From assembly GCA_965205685.1 (NCBI GenBank), contig OZ242174.1, positions 1,054,001 to 1,118,000 of the forward strand: 64,000 bases of DNA, read 5' to 3'. The stretch is from WTFY01 sp965205685 (GTDB lineage Bacteria > Pseudomonadota > Gammaproteobacteria > UBA4575). Below, piece by piece: positions 43,234-52,419 of the stretch. Below the pieces are notes generated by a model. The model had not been told where the DNA came from and did no database searches. It worked only from the letters and a program-made list of their open reading frames with translations. Position 1 is the first letter of the stretch, and each line of letters starts with the position of its first letter. Made by a program: the position numbers and the translations under genes.

Positions 43234-44478
43234 ATGGTGTCTCGGCGACGTGTTGCAGTGACCGGGTTGGGTATCGTATCCCCCGTTGGTTCGGCGACTC
43301 ACAAGGCTTGGGAAAATATCGTCGCTGGCAACAGCGGGATTTCCAACATCGACTGTTTTGATGCGAGCGAATTTTCTGTGCAGATCGCGGGACAAACCCG
43401 GGATTTCAATGCCGATGACTATCTGTCAAAGAAAGACCAGCGCAAGATGGACCCTTTTATCCACTATGGAATTGGTGCCGGGGTCCAGGCGGCAGAGGAT
43501 TCCGGTTTTGAGGTGACAGAAGAGAATGCAGATCGTATCGGGGTGGCCATTGGAAGCGGCATAGGCGGGTTGCCGGGTATTGAAAAAAGCAACGAAGCGT
43601 ACCTGGAGTCCGGCCCAAGAAAAATTTCTCCATTTTTCGTGCCCAGCAACATCATAAACATGGTCTCGGGAAATTTATCGATCATGCGGGGCTACCGGGG
43701 TCCGAACATTTCGATCGTCTCTGCCTGTTCCACCGGCACGCACAATATCGGGGATGCTGCCAGAATGATTGCCTACGGCGATGTGGACATCATGATTGCC
43801 GGAGGGGCCGAGATGGCTACCTGTCCACTGGGTGTTGGAGGGTTTGCCGCTGCCAGGGCACTGTGTGCTTCTCACAACGAAGATCCGGAAACGGCCAGCC
43901 GCCCGTTTGACCTTGACCGTGACGGCTTTGTACTGGGCGATGGGGCAGGTGTCCTCGTGCTGGAAGAATTCGAGCATGCCAAGGCACGTTCTGCACGAAT
44001 CTACTGCGAGCTGGTTGGATACGGCACGAACAGCGACGCATACCACATGACCTCACCGGCCAAGGGAGGACACGGGGCTTCGAAATGCATGCAGAATGCG
44101 CTGCACGATGCGGAACTCAATCCCGTGGATGTCGACTATATCAATGCGCATGGCACCTCGACCCCGGCAGGGGATATTGCAGAGACAGAGGCAATCAAGA
44201 CCACATTCGGTGAGCATGCCAGCCAGCTGGCGATCAGCTCGACCAAGTCCATGACCGGACACTTGCTGGGTGCGGCCGGCGGCGTTGAGGCCTTGTTCAG
44301 CATCCTGGCGGTATACCACGACACCTTGCCTCCCACGATCAATTACGACACACCGGACCCGGAATGCGATCTGGACTATGTCCCGAACGAGGCGCGTAAC
44401 AAGCAGGTGGACATTGCATTGTCCAACTCGTTTGGTTTTGGTGGCACCAACGCGACTGTAGTTTTCAAAAAGGTCTAA
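43234..44478 (+). CDS. fabF: 3-oxoacyl-ACP synthase II FabF
   Basis: The condensing enzyme of fatty acid elongation and temperature control of unsaturation. It has 414 residues. The catalytic triad is Cys in VSACSTGTHNIG, His in NAHGTSTPAGD and His in SMTGHLLGAAGG; the C-terminus SFGFGGTNATVVF is typical. It follows acpP in the standard order. Confidence 0.96.
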   Translation: MVSRRRVAVTGLGIVSPVGSATHKAWENIVAGNSGISNIDCFDASEFSVQIAGQTRDFNADDYLSKKDQRKMDPFIHYGIGAGVQAAEDSGFEVTEENADRIGVAIGSGIGGLPGIEKSNEAYLESGPRKISPFFVPSNIINMVSGNLSIMRGYRGPNISIVSACSTGTHNIGDAARMIAYGDVDIMIAGGAEMATCPLGVGGFAAARALCASHNEDPETASRPFDLDRDGFVLGDGAGVLVLEEFEHAKARSARIYCELVGYGTNSDAYHMTSPAKGGHGASKCMQNALHDAELNPVDVDYINAHGTSTPAGDIAETEAIKTTFGEHASQLAISSTKSMTGHLLGAAGGVEALFSILAVYHDTLPPTINYDTPDPECDLDYVPNEARNKQVDIALSNSFGFGGTNATVVFKKV

Positions 44479-44545
44479 GGCTTGGAACCTGACAGCGCAG
44501 GCAAAGTGGCTGCACTTTGAATGATGCTGTGTCAGGGATCTTGAA

Positions 44546-45355
44546 ATGCAGGCGCCAACCATCACAGTCAACGGGCAGGCATGCGAAAACATCACTGTCC
44601 TTGACCGGGGCCTGCTTTATGGAGACGGCCTGTTCGAAACCATGGCGGTGCGCCATGGGAGCGTACGATTCCTGGAAGATCACCTGCATCGTCTTCAGAC
44701 AGGGTGCCAGGTACTGGGCCTGACCGGCCTCGATCTCGACACCTTGAAAAAAGAGGTGGCCCAGACCATCAGTACCGACAAGGAATGCATCATCAAGGTG
44801 ATCATCACGCGAGGCACGGGTCACCGGGGTTATCGCCCTGTGCACCAGGCATTGACCCGGATTGTCCAGAAATTTCCATGGCCGGTGTTTCCGCAAGCTT
44901 ACCAGGACCCAGGCATTGACATCACGCTGTGCAAGTTCCGCCTGTCCCATCAGCCCAGGCTTGCGCAGATCAAGCATCTGAACCGCCTAGAGCAGGTGCT
45001 TGCACGCAGTGAATGGGAAGATGAATTCCAGGAAGGACTGGTTTGCGACACGCAGGACCATGTCATCGAAGCTACTGCAAGCAATGTATTTTTTGAGGTT
45101 GATGGCGGTCTGGTCACCCCGGATCTCAGCCAGTGCGGGGTTGCCGGGGTATTGCGCGGGCAAATCATCCGTTACTGCCAGCGTCACAATATCGAGCTCT
45201 CGGTTCGGGCCGTCAGCCTTGGGGAATCAGCGGAAATGGATGCGATGTTCGTGTGCAACTGTATCATTGGCATATGGCCGGTGAAACGCTTCGATTCCCT
45301 GCAGTTTTCCAGATCTGAGCTGACCGGCAGGCTGATGTCCGTGTTTAACCACTGA
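44546..45355 (+). CDS. pabC: Aminodeoxychorismate lyase PabC
   Basis: Releases pyruvate from 4-amino-4-deoxychorismate to give p-aminobenzoate for folate. It is a class IV PLP enzyme of 269 residues. LDRGLLYGDGLFETM is the N-terminal hallmark, the PLP Lys is in QIKHLNRLEQVLA, the Glu region is VIEATASNVFF, and GVLRGQIIRYC precedes the C-terminus. The position between fabF and mltG is conserved. Confidence 0.95.
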   Translation: MQAPTITVNGQACENITVLDRGLLYGDGLFETMAVRHGSVRFLEDHLHRLQTGCQVLGLTGLDLDTLKKEVAQTISTDKECIIKVIITRGTGHRGYRPVHQALTRIVQKFPWPVFPQAYQDPGIDITLCKFRLSHQPRLAQIKHLNRLEQVLARSEWEDEFQEGLVCDTQDHVIEATASNVFFEVDGGLVTPDLSQCGVAGVLRGQIIRYCQRHNIELSVRAVSLGESAEMDAMFVCNCIIGIWPVKRFDSLQFSRSELTGRLMSVFNH

Positions 45356-45362
45356 AGGGCGG

Positions 45363-46385
45363 ATGATGAATTCACATTACGGGCTCATTGCAGTTGTCTT
45401 GTTGGTCTTGATCGTGCTGACAGCCTATTTCAAAGACTACGCGGAACGTCCGTTATCCGTTGATTCTGAACAGGTGGAACTGGTGATTGTCCCGGGTACA
45501 AGCTTTCGGGAAGTGACCCGGCAGCTCCACGAAGCCGGTATTATTTCAAACCGGTGGAGCTGGGATACCTACGCACGCATCAGCGGTGCAGCCCACGAGA
45601 TCAAGGCAGGCGAATACCTGTTTGTGAGGACGTTAAACCCGCGACAACTGCTGCATAAGCTGGTGCAGGGAGAGGGTACACAGTTTGCCGTGACCGTGAT
45701 TGAAGGATCGACGTTCAAGCAGCTCTGGGAAGCCGTCCAAAAGAATGACAAGATCACCAAGACCGTACCTTCACCGGAAGAATTGCTCAGCCAGCTGAAT
45801 CTGAAAAGCAGCCATCCCGAGGGGTGGTTTTTCCCCGACACCTATCGTTTCTCACCGGGCGTGACCGACGTGCAGTTTTTCCAGCATCTGGCACAGCACA
45901 TGCAGTCTGTACTGGATGAGGAATGGGCAAAGAAAAAGCCTGACCTCCCGATCCACACCCAGGAAGAAGCCCTGATCCTGGCCTCCATCATCGAAAAGGA
46001 AACCACGGTGGATTACGAGCGTGCCATGATCTCCGCCGTTTTTACCACCCGCCTGAAACGCGGCATGCGGCTGCAAGCTGACCCTACGGTGATTTACGGG
46101 ATGGGAGATGCCTACGACGGCAACATCAGGCGCAAGGACTTGAAAATGGATACACCCTACAACACCTATTTACACAAGGGTCTTCCTCCTACACCGATTG
46201 CACTGCCAGGCCGTGCCTCCATTGCTGCCGCACTGAACCCGGCAGACAGTGAAATGATGTTTTTTGTTGCCAAGCGAGATGGCACACACCACTTTTCTTC
46301 AACCTATTCGGAACATCGCAAGGCGGTCATCCGTTACCAGCTCAAGGGCTGCAAGAACTGTTATGGTGGAGACCTCAAAAACTGA
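45363..46385 (+). CDS. mltG: Endolytic murein transglycosylase MltG
   Basis: An inner-membrane YceG family enzyme that cleaves nascent peptidoglycan and may set strand length. It has 340 residues with an N-terminal membrane anchor (LIAVVLLVLIVLTAYF), a LysM-like domain (VIVPGTSFREVTRQLHEAGII) and the catalytic Glu in LILASIIEKETTVDYER; ADPTVIYGMG and PLPYNTYLHKGLPPTPI-type blocks follow. It overlaps the probable tmk start region. Confidence 0.95.
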   Translation: MMNSHYGLIAVVLLVLIVLTAYFKDYAERPLSVDSEQVELVIVPGTSFREVTRQLHEAGIISNRWSWDTYARISGAAHEIKAGEYLFVRTLNPRQLLHKLVQGEGTQFAVTVIEGSTFKQLWEAVQKNDKITKTVPSPEELLSQLNLKSSHPEGWFFPDTYRFSPGVTDVQFFQHLAQHMQSVLDEEWAKKKPDLPIHTQEEALILASIIEKETTVDYERAMISAVFTTRLKRGMRLQADPTVIYGMGDAYDGNIRRKDLKMDTPYNTYLHKGLPPTPIALPGRASIAAALNPADSEMMFFVAKRDGTHHFSSTYSEHRKAVIRYQLKGCKNCYGGDLKN

Positions 46386-46401
46386 GAGGCCAGACAAGAG
46401 C

Positions 46402-47046
46402 ATGGCGGACACCAGTCAAACATTGCGTGGCAAATTCATTACTTTTGAGGGCACGGAAGGTACGGGCAAGACGACGCAGATTCAGTGCTTGGAGGAATAC
46501 CTGCATTCGCAGGGTCTCAATGTCCTGGTCACGCGTGAGCCTGGCGGTACCCGGGCCGGAGAGCAGGTCAGGACCGTGCTGCTGGAGCAGACTGAAGTGC
46601 CGCTTGATGCGCGAACAGAACTGTTGCTGATGTTTGCGGCGCGTGCACAGCATCTTGCCGAAATCATTTACCCGGCACTGCGCGATGGTGCCTGGGTTCT
46701 GTGTGACCGGTTTACGGATGCAAGCTACGCCTACCAGGGCGGTGGGCGCGGTATCTCCGATTCAGACATCAGGGAAATCGAGTCGGTGGTACACCCGGGA
46801 TTCCAGCCTGACCTGACCATCGTGCTGACCTGTGCACTGGAAACTGCAATGCAGCGCGTGAGCAGCCGCGGCAAAAAGGATCGTTTTGAACGTGAGTCAC
46901 AGGATTTCTTCGAGCGTGTGCATGCCGCCTACCTGAAGCTTGCCGAGCGTGACCCGGAACGTTTTGCCGTGATCGATACAGAACCGGAAATCGAAGAGGT
47001 CGCATCGCGTATCCGGCAAACCGTGGATTCAAGGTTCTCTCTGTAG
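46402..47046 (+). CDS. tmk: Thymidylate kinase
   Basis: Phosphorylates dTMP to dTDP. About 214 residues from ATG 46402 (MADTSQTLRGKFITFEG); ATG 46363 in the same frame is another possible start and would overlap mltG. The P-loop is FEGTEGTGKTTQ, the DR(Y/H)-like motif is TREPGGTRAGEQVR, VLCDRFTDASYAYQGGGRGI follows and the lid is near SRGKKDRFE. It lies between mltG and holB. Confidence 0.95.
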   Translation: MADTSQTLRGKFITFEGTEGTGKTTQIQCLEEYLHSQGLNVLVTREPGGTRAGEQVRTVLLEQTEVPLDARTELLLMFAARAQHLAEIIYPALRDGAWVLCDRFTDASYAYQGGGRGISDSDIREIESVVHPGFQPDLTIVLTCALETAMQRVSSRGKKDRFERESQDFFERVHAAYLKLAERDPERFAVIDTEPEIEEVASRIRQTVDSRFSL

Positions 47047-47061
47047 GCCCGGGGTGCAGTA

Positions 47062-48060
47062 GTGGTTTATCCCTGGCAGGTGGACGCATGGCAGCAGTAC
47101 CTGGACTACCTGGTCAATGAGCGTCTGACGCACGCAATTCTTGTTTCCGGCCCGTCTGCAATTGGCAAACTTGAATTTTGCCGGACCTACGTTCAACGCA
47201 TGAACTGCACGAACCCGGACCCGCAGGGATACCCGTGCGGGGCCTGTGATAATTGCCACCTGATCAAGGCAGGTACCCATCCGGATGTGCGCTTTATCAA
47301 TATGGAAGAAGCCGACAGGTCTGAGCAGATCAGGGTAGATGACATACGGGAGATCAACCGGTTCATGGCACTCAGCCGCCAACAGGGCCGGTTCAAGGTT
47401 GTGTGCATCAATCGCGCGCACAGGATGAACATCAATGCAGCCAACGCACTGTTGAAGACACTTGAGGAACCGCCTCCGGGCTCGGTTCTTTTTTTGGTCA
47501 GTGATCGTGCCGAGGGGTTGCCTGCAACCATCAGAAGCCGCTGCCAGATCTGGAAATTCGGTGTGCCCGATTCCACATTGGCGCTGCACTGGCTGCAGGA
47601 AAAAGCGGCCAGCTCCGCATGGCAGGATCTGCTTGGCGCTTGCGGTGGACGACCGCTACTTGCTTGGGAATCGCATGACAGCGGCCTTGGCAAGATACGC
47701 ACGGCCTTTTACGAACAGATGCACGCATTGATGGCTGGCAAGGAAACCGTGACCGGAATTTCATCCAGGCTCAGAAATGAAGATCCGGAAAGAATCGTCG
47801 AGTGGCTGCAAGCCTGGTGCGGTGATTTGATTCGTTGCCGCTTCAAGGAACATCCCGAGACCATTGAAAATCCGGATGTGCTTGAAAGCCTGCAGAACTT
47901 GGCACAGCAGGCGACACCCCATTCCCTGTTTGATTGCCTGGATCAACTTACCGATTCCAAGCGTATCGTCAGTGCCTCAATGAACCAACGCCTGTTTGTC
48001 GAGAACATGCTGGTTCAGTGTCAGCAATCACTGCAGCCGCCGTTCTTGCAGGGGCGGTAA
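47062..48060 (+). CDS. holB: DNA polymerase III subunit delta'
   Basis: A clamp-loader subunit. It has 332 residues from GTG 47062 (MVYPWQVDAWQQYLDYL). The modified P-loop is SGPSAIGKLEF; the zinc-binding Cys cluster lies in MNCTNPDPQGYPCGACDNCH; the SRC motif lies in TIRSRCQIWKF; NAANALLKTLEEPPPG is highly characteristic. It follows tmk as in Escherichia coli. Confidence 0.94.
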   Translation: MVYPWQVDAWQQYLDYLVNERLTHAILVSGPSAIGKLEFCRTYVQRMNCTNPDPQGYPCGACDNCHLIKAGTHPDVRFINMEEADRSEQIRVDDIREINRFMALSRQQGRFKVVCINRAHRMNINAANALLKTLEEPPPGSVLFLVSDRAEGLPATIRSRCQIWKFGVPDSTLALHWLQEKAASSAWQDLLGACGGRPLLAWESHDSGLGKIRTAFYEQMHALMAGKETVTGISSRLRNEDPERIVEWLQAWCGDLIRCRFKEHPETIENPDVLESLQNLAQQATPHSLFDCLDQLTDSKRIVSASMNQRLFVENMLVQCQQSLQPPFLQGR

Positions 48061-48159
48061 AGGCCATTGCCTGCATCCTAGGCGCTCGACAATTGTGTAA
48101 TGCCTGACCTTGATCTTCTATATAATGTTAGGAGACACACCGGGTACTTCTTGAAGCAA

Positions 48160-51057
48160 ATGAAAAAAGACTGGCTTTTGTTATCAGGCGGTGAGCAGCT
48201 CAATAGCGGGAGTGTTTCATACATAGAAGGCCTTTACGAAGACTACCTGGCCCACCCGGACTCGGTGCCTGCCTCGTGGCAGAAACTATTCAGTACACTT
48301 GAGATTTTACCCCACCAGGGTGCATCGTCGCCTGCGGATTCCGAGCGCAGTGACGCGGACTTTGCGCTGGAGCTTGACCAGGATACCTATGAGCAGTCGG
48401 TGGATGTATTTGGTCTCATAAGTGCAGTCGAGCGCATGGCGGAATACCGGGACGAGTTGAACCGCAAGCAGGTGGACGTGGTGCGCCTGATCAGTGCCTA
48501 CCGGTATCTCGGTCATCGACAGGCCGACATCGATCCGTTGAATGCCACCGCACGCCCCGACATTCCGGAGCTTAACCCGGAGTTTCATGGCCTCAGCCAC
48601 AAGGATATGGACACGGTCTTTGAGACGGGAGGCATCGGTGATGTCAAGCATGCCCCGCTGAGAGAAATCCTCAGCATGCTGTCGGTGACCTACTGCGGCA
48701 CCATCGGATCGGAATTCAAACATATTACATCGCTGGAACAGAAAGAATGGATTCAGCGGCGCCTCGAGCAGTTTCACTTTGCGCCTGAACTGTCCGACAA
48801 GCGTAAAAGAAGAATACTGGAGATCCTGATTTCTGCGAAATCGCTGGAGGTGTACCTGCACAAGAAGTACGTCGGTCAAAAGCGGTTCTCGCTGGAGGGA
48901 GGACTCAGCCTGATTCCAATTATCGACGAGCTGATCAAAAGCGGTGGCCGCCATCATGTCAAGGAAGTGATTCTTGGGATGGCACACCGTGGACGTCTCA
49001 ACATGCTGGTCAACATCCTGGGCAAGAACCCGGAAACGTTGTTCCGGGAATTCGAAGACAAGCTCGGTCCCGAGCAGGGTTCGGGAGACGTCAAGTACCA
49101 CAAGGGTTTTTCATCGGACCTTGCCACCGAGTGGGGCCCGGTCCATACCGTGCTGGCATTCAATCCTTCGCATCTTGAGGCCATTAATCCCGTGGTAGCC
49201 GGTTCCGTGCGCGCACGACAGGAACGCCGTGGAGACATCAACCGCAAGGAAGTGGTCCCGATCCTGATTCATGGTGATGCAGCAATCGCAGGACAGGGCG
49301 TGGTGATGGAAACCCTGAACTTGTCCAAGACGCGTGGCTACAGTACGGGAGGAACCATTCACGTAGTGGTCAACAACCAGATCGGGTTTACGACCAGCGA
49401 CCCCCTGGATTCAAGATCCACGCTGTACTGCTCGGATGTAGCCAAAGTCGTGCAGGCCCCGGTGTTTCATGTCAACGGGGACGATCCGGAAGCGGCCGTA
49501 TTCGTTGCCCAGCTTGCCGTGGATTACCGCATGAAATACAACTGTGACGTGGTCATTGACATGGTCTGTTACCGCCAGCACGGGCACAATGAGGCGGACG
49601 AGCCGGCCGTGACCCAGCCGTTGATGTACCGGAGTATCCGCAACCAGCTTGGCGTGACCAAAGGCTACTCGAACCAGCTGGTTCAGGACGGAACGATTAC
49701 ACCGTCCAGGGTCAAGGCACTGGAAACGAAGTACCTGAACAGGCTTCAAAAAGGGCGGCGCGTGTGCGGGCCCATTGCCAAGAGAGAGGAATCGCAGTTC
49801 CTTGTAGATTACAAGCCCTACCTGGGCACGGGCTGGCGTGAACCTGCGAGTACCTGTATCAGTGAAGAGCGTATCCAAAAGCTTACGCAACGACTCACTA
49901 CCGTACCCGAGGGCTTTGTACTGCATCGCATCGTGCAAAAGATTGTGCAGTCACGAAAGAAGATGGGCTGCGGTGAGCTGCCAGCGGACTGGGGTTTCGG
50001 TGAAAATCTTGCGTATGCATCGTTGCTTGAGGACGGCTATCCTGTACGCCTGTCCGGACAGGACTGTGTACGCGGCACCTTTTTCCACAGACATGTCGGT
50101 TTCCATGACCAGGCAACCGGAGAGGTGTATATCCCCCTGCAACACGTCACCGAGGATCAGCCACTGTTTTTGCCGATCAACTCGCTGCTTTCCGAAGAGG
50201 CCGTGCTGGGATTCGAAGTCGGCTACAGCACGACTGAACCGGAGAGCCTGGTGATCTGGGAGGCACAGTTCGGTGATTTTGCCAATAATGCGCAGGTCTA
50301 TGTGGATCAGTTCCTGAGTTCTTCAGAGGCAAAATGGCAACGTTACTGTGGGCTAGTGATGCTGCTTCCCCACGGTTACGATGGCCAGGGACCGGAGCAT
50401 TCCTCTGCCAGACTGGAGCGTTATCTGCAGTTGTGTGCCGAAGAAAATATACAGGTCTGCATGCCGAGCACACCTGCCCAGATTTTCCATCTCCTGCGCA
50501 GGCAAATGATACGACCATATCGCAAGCCCCTGATCGTGATGACCCCGAAGAACATCCTGCGCGACGTCGATGCGTCTTCGCAGATCAGCGAATTCAGCGA
50601 GGGTGGATTCCAGGTGGTAATTGATGCCGCAGAAAATCTGAAAGCGAAAAGTGTCAGAAAAATCATCTTTTGCGCAGGCAAATTGTATTACGAACTTCTG
50701 CGAGCATGCCATGAACACAAAATCACCGACACCGCCATTGTTCGAATCGAACAGCTGTACCCGTTCCCACAGGAGGAGGTGAAGCAGATCATCGGCAAGT
50801 ATTCGGCAGCTCGCGAAATCATCTGGACCCAGGAGGAACCGCGCAACCAGGGTGCGTGGTACTACATGCAATCCAGGCGTCATCTGAAAGCGTGCCTGAA
50901 GAAAAACCAGCAGCTGCGTTATGCAGGTCGATCCTACTCGGCATCCCCGGCGGCCGGTTCCCTGCAGGTGCATCGCAGACAGCAACTGGCACTCATCCAC
51001 GATGCACTGGGGATCTCGAAACAGGCAGTGCGCGGCCCTTCCTTGAGGGCGGTTTAG
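48160..51057 (+). CDS. sucA: 2-oxoglutarate dehydrogenase E1 component
   Basis: The thiamine diphosphate-dependent decarboxylase of the 2-oxoglutarate dehydrogenase complex. About 965 residues from ATG 48160 (MKKDWLLLSGGEQLNSG), which fits the family; the frame is open another 60 bp upstream. YIEGLYEDYLAHPDSVPASW is the E2-binding N-terminus. ThDP binding covers GMAHRGRLNMLVNILGK and the GDG-like VNGDDPEAAVFVA. ICYRQHGHNEADEPAVTQPLMY-type sequence and EAQFGDFANNAQVYVDQFLSS are present. First gene of a sucA-sucB-lpd operon. The enzyme is absent in many obligate autotrophs. Confidence 0.96.
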   Translation: MKKDWLLLSGGEQLNSGSVSYIEGLYEDYLAHPDSVPASWQKLFSTLEILPHQGASSPADSERSDADFALELDQDTYEQSVDVFGLISAVERMAEYRDELNRKQVDVVRLISAYRYLGHRQADIDPLNATARPDIPELNPEFHGLSHKDMDTVFETGGIGDVKHAPLREILSMLSVTYCGTIGSEFKHITSLEQKEWIQRRLEQFHFAPELSDKRKRRILEILISAKSLEVYLHKKYVGQKRFSLEGGLSLIPIIDELIKSGGRHHVKEVILGMAHRGRLNMLVNILGKNPETLFREFEDKLGPEQGSGDVKYHKGFSSDLATEWGPVHTVLAFNPSHLEAINPVVAGSVRARQERRGDINRKEVVPILIHGDAAIAGQGVVMETLNLSKTRGYSTGGTIHVVVNNQIGFTTSDPLDSRSTLYCSDVAKVVQAPVFHVNGDDPEAAVFVAQLAVDYRMKYNCDVVIDMVCYRQHGHNEADEPAVTQPLMYRSIRNQLGVTKGYSNQLVQDGTITPSRVKALETKYLNRLQKGRRVCGPIAKREESQFLVDYKPYLGTGWREPASTCISEERIQKLTQRLTTVPEGFVLHRIVQKIVQSRKKMGCGELPADWGFGENLAYASLLEDGYPVRLSGQDCVRGTFFHRHVGFHDQATGEVYIPLQHVTEDQPLFLPINSLLSEEAVLGFEVGYSTTEPESLVIWEAQFGDFANNAQVYVDQFLSSSEAKWQRYCGLVMLLPHGYDGQGPEHSSARLERYLQLCAEENIQVCMPSTPAQIFHLLRRQMIRPYRKPLIVMTPKNILRDVDASSQISEFSEGGFQVVIDAAENLKAKSVRKIIFCAGKLYYELLRACHEHKITDTAIVRIEQLYPFPQEEVKQIIGKYSAAREIIWTQEEPRNQGAWYYMQSRRHLKACLKKNQQLRYAGRSYSASPAAGSLQVHRRQQLALIHDALGISKQAVRGPSLRAV

Positions 51058-51091
51058 TGGCACAGGTGCGCAGGTAAATCAGGGTGAGTGC

Positions 51092-52405
51092 ATGAAGGTA
51101 GACGTGACTGTTCCGGAGTTGGCCGAATCGATCACTGAGGCTGTAGTGGGCGCCTGGCTGAAACAGCAGGGCGACCAGGTTGAGGAAGGGGAGCAACTGG
51201 TCGATATCGAAACGGACAAGGTGATTCTGGAGATCACGGCACCACAAAGCGGGCAACTCGTATCCATCAGCAAACAGACCAGTGACGAGGTGCAAAGCAA
51301 CGAAGTCCTGGCAGTAATTGATACCGGCAAGCGTGGCTCCAAATCTTCCGCTGCATCCGCCAAGTCCTCGACCGAAGCGGTGGCTCCCCCGGCAAAAGAT
51401 GTGGCGCCTGCAAGTGCTGCGGCTTCTGTATCTGCGGTGCCTGAGGCATCACCCGAACCTGCAAAACCCCCACCTTCGAAAACCAGCCCGGCAGTCAGGA
51501 AGCTCGCCGCAGAACACGGGGTCAACCTGCAGGATGTGGAGGGCACCGGAAAGGGTGGCAGGGTAACCAAAGAGGATGTCAAGACCCATATCCGAGCGAT
51601 GGAGACAGAAGCGGAGGCAGAGGCAGAGGTTGTTCCAACACCTGATGCAACTCCGGCGATTGAGTCATCCCCAGTGCCCCGGCCGGATTCCCAGGAACGG
51701 GGCAGCCGACAGCTCAGGCGCGTACCCATGACCGCACTGCGCAAAAGCATCGCAAGACGCCTGGTAAGTGCACAGAAGCAAAGTGCCATGTTGACGACAT
51801 TCAATGAAGTCAACATGAAAAATGTCATGGAGTTGCGGAAAACATACAAGCAGGAATTCGAGAAATCCCACGGGGTCAAGCTTGGCTTCATGTCTTTTTT
51901 CATCAAGGCGGTCATCGATGCGCTGAAGGCATTTCCCATCATCAATGCATCTGTAGAGGGGGATGACATTGTGTACCACGAGTACTTCGACATCGGGGTT
52001 GCGGTCAGCACCGAGCGTGGCCTGATTGTTCCGGTGATACGGGATGCCGATCGGCTTTCATTTGCCAGGATCGAAAGCAGTATTATTGATTTTGCTTCCA
52101 GGGCGCGTGAAAACAAGGTTACCTTGGAGGAGCTTACGGGCGGGACCTTCACGATCACCAACGGCGGCGTATTTGGCTCGATGATGTCCACGCCCATCAT
52201 CAACCCGCCACAAAGTGCGATTTTGGGCATGCATGCCATTCAGGACCGGCCGATTGCACATGGCGGCGAAATCCAGATTGCTCCCATGATGTACCTGGCC
52301 CTCAGCTATGACCACCGGATAATTGATGGCAAGGAAGCCGTGCAGTTTCTGGTCCATGCCAAAAACATCATCGAGGACCCTGTCAGGCTTCTGTTGCAGG
52401 CCTGA
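51092..52405 (+). CDS. sucB: Dihydrolipoamide succinyltransferase (E2)
   Basis: The E2 core transferring succinyl to CoA. It has 437 residues. An N-terminal lipoyl domain carries the lipoyl Lys in DIETDKVILEI. A long Ala/Pro/Ser linker follows. The peripheral-subunit-binding domain is PAVRKLAAEHGVNLQDVEGTGKGGRVTKEDV, and a Glu/Ala-rich linker leads to the catalytic domain with MSFFIKAVIDALKAFPIINA, GTFTITNGGVFGSMMSTPI and the catalytic His in LALSYDHRIIDGKEAVQFL. It lies between sucA and lpd. Confidence 0.96.
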   Translation: MKVDVTVPELAESITEAVVGAWLKQQGDQVEEGEQLVDIETDKVILEITAPQSGQLVSISKQTSDEVQSNEVLAVIDTGKRGSKSSAASAKSSTEAVAPPAKDVAPASAAASVSAVPEASPEPAKPPPSKTSPAVRKLAAEHGVNLQDVEGTGKGGRVTKEDVKTHIRAMETEAEAEAEVVPTPDATPAIESSPVPRPDSQERGSRQLRRVPMTALRKSIARRLVSAQKQSAMLTTFNEVNMKNVMELRKTYKQEFEKSHGVKLGFMSFFIKAVIDALKAFPIINASVEGDDIVYHEYFDIGVAVSTERGLIVPVIRDADRLSFARIESSIIDFASRARENKVTLEELTGGTFTITNGGVFGSMMSTPIINPPQSAILGMHAIQDRPIAHGGEIQIAPMMYLALSYDHRIIDGKEAVQFLVHAKNIIEDPVRLLLQA

Positions 52406-52419
52406 CCCGGGTATCCGCC

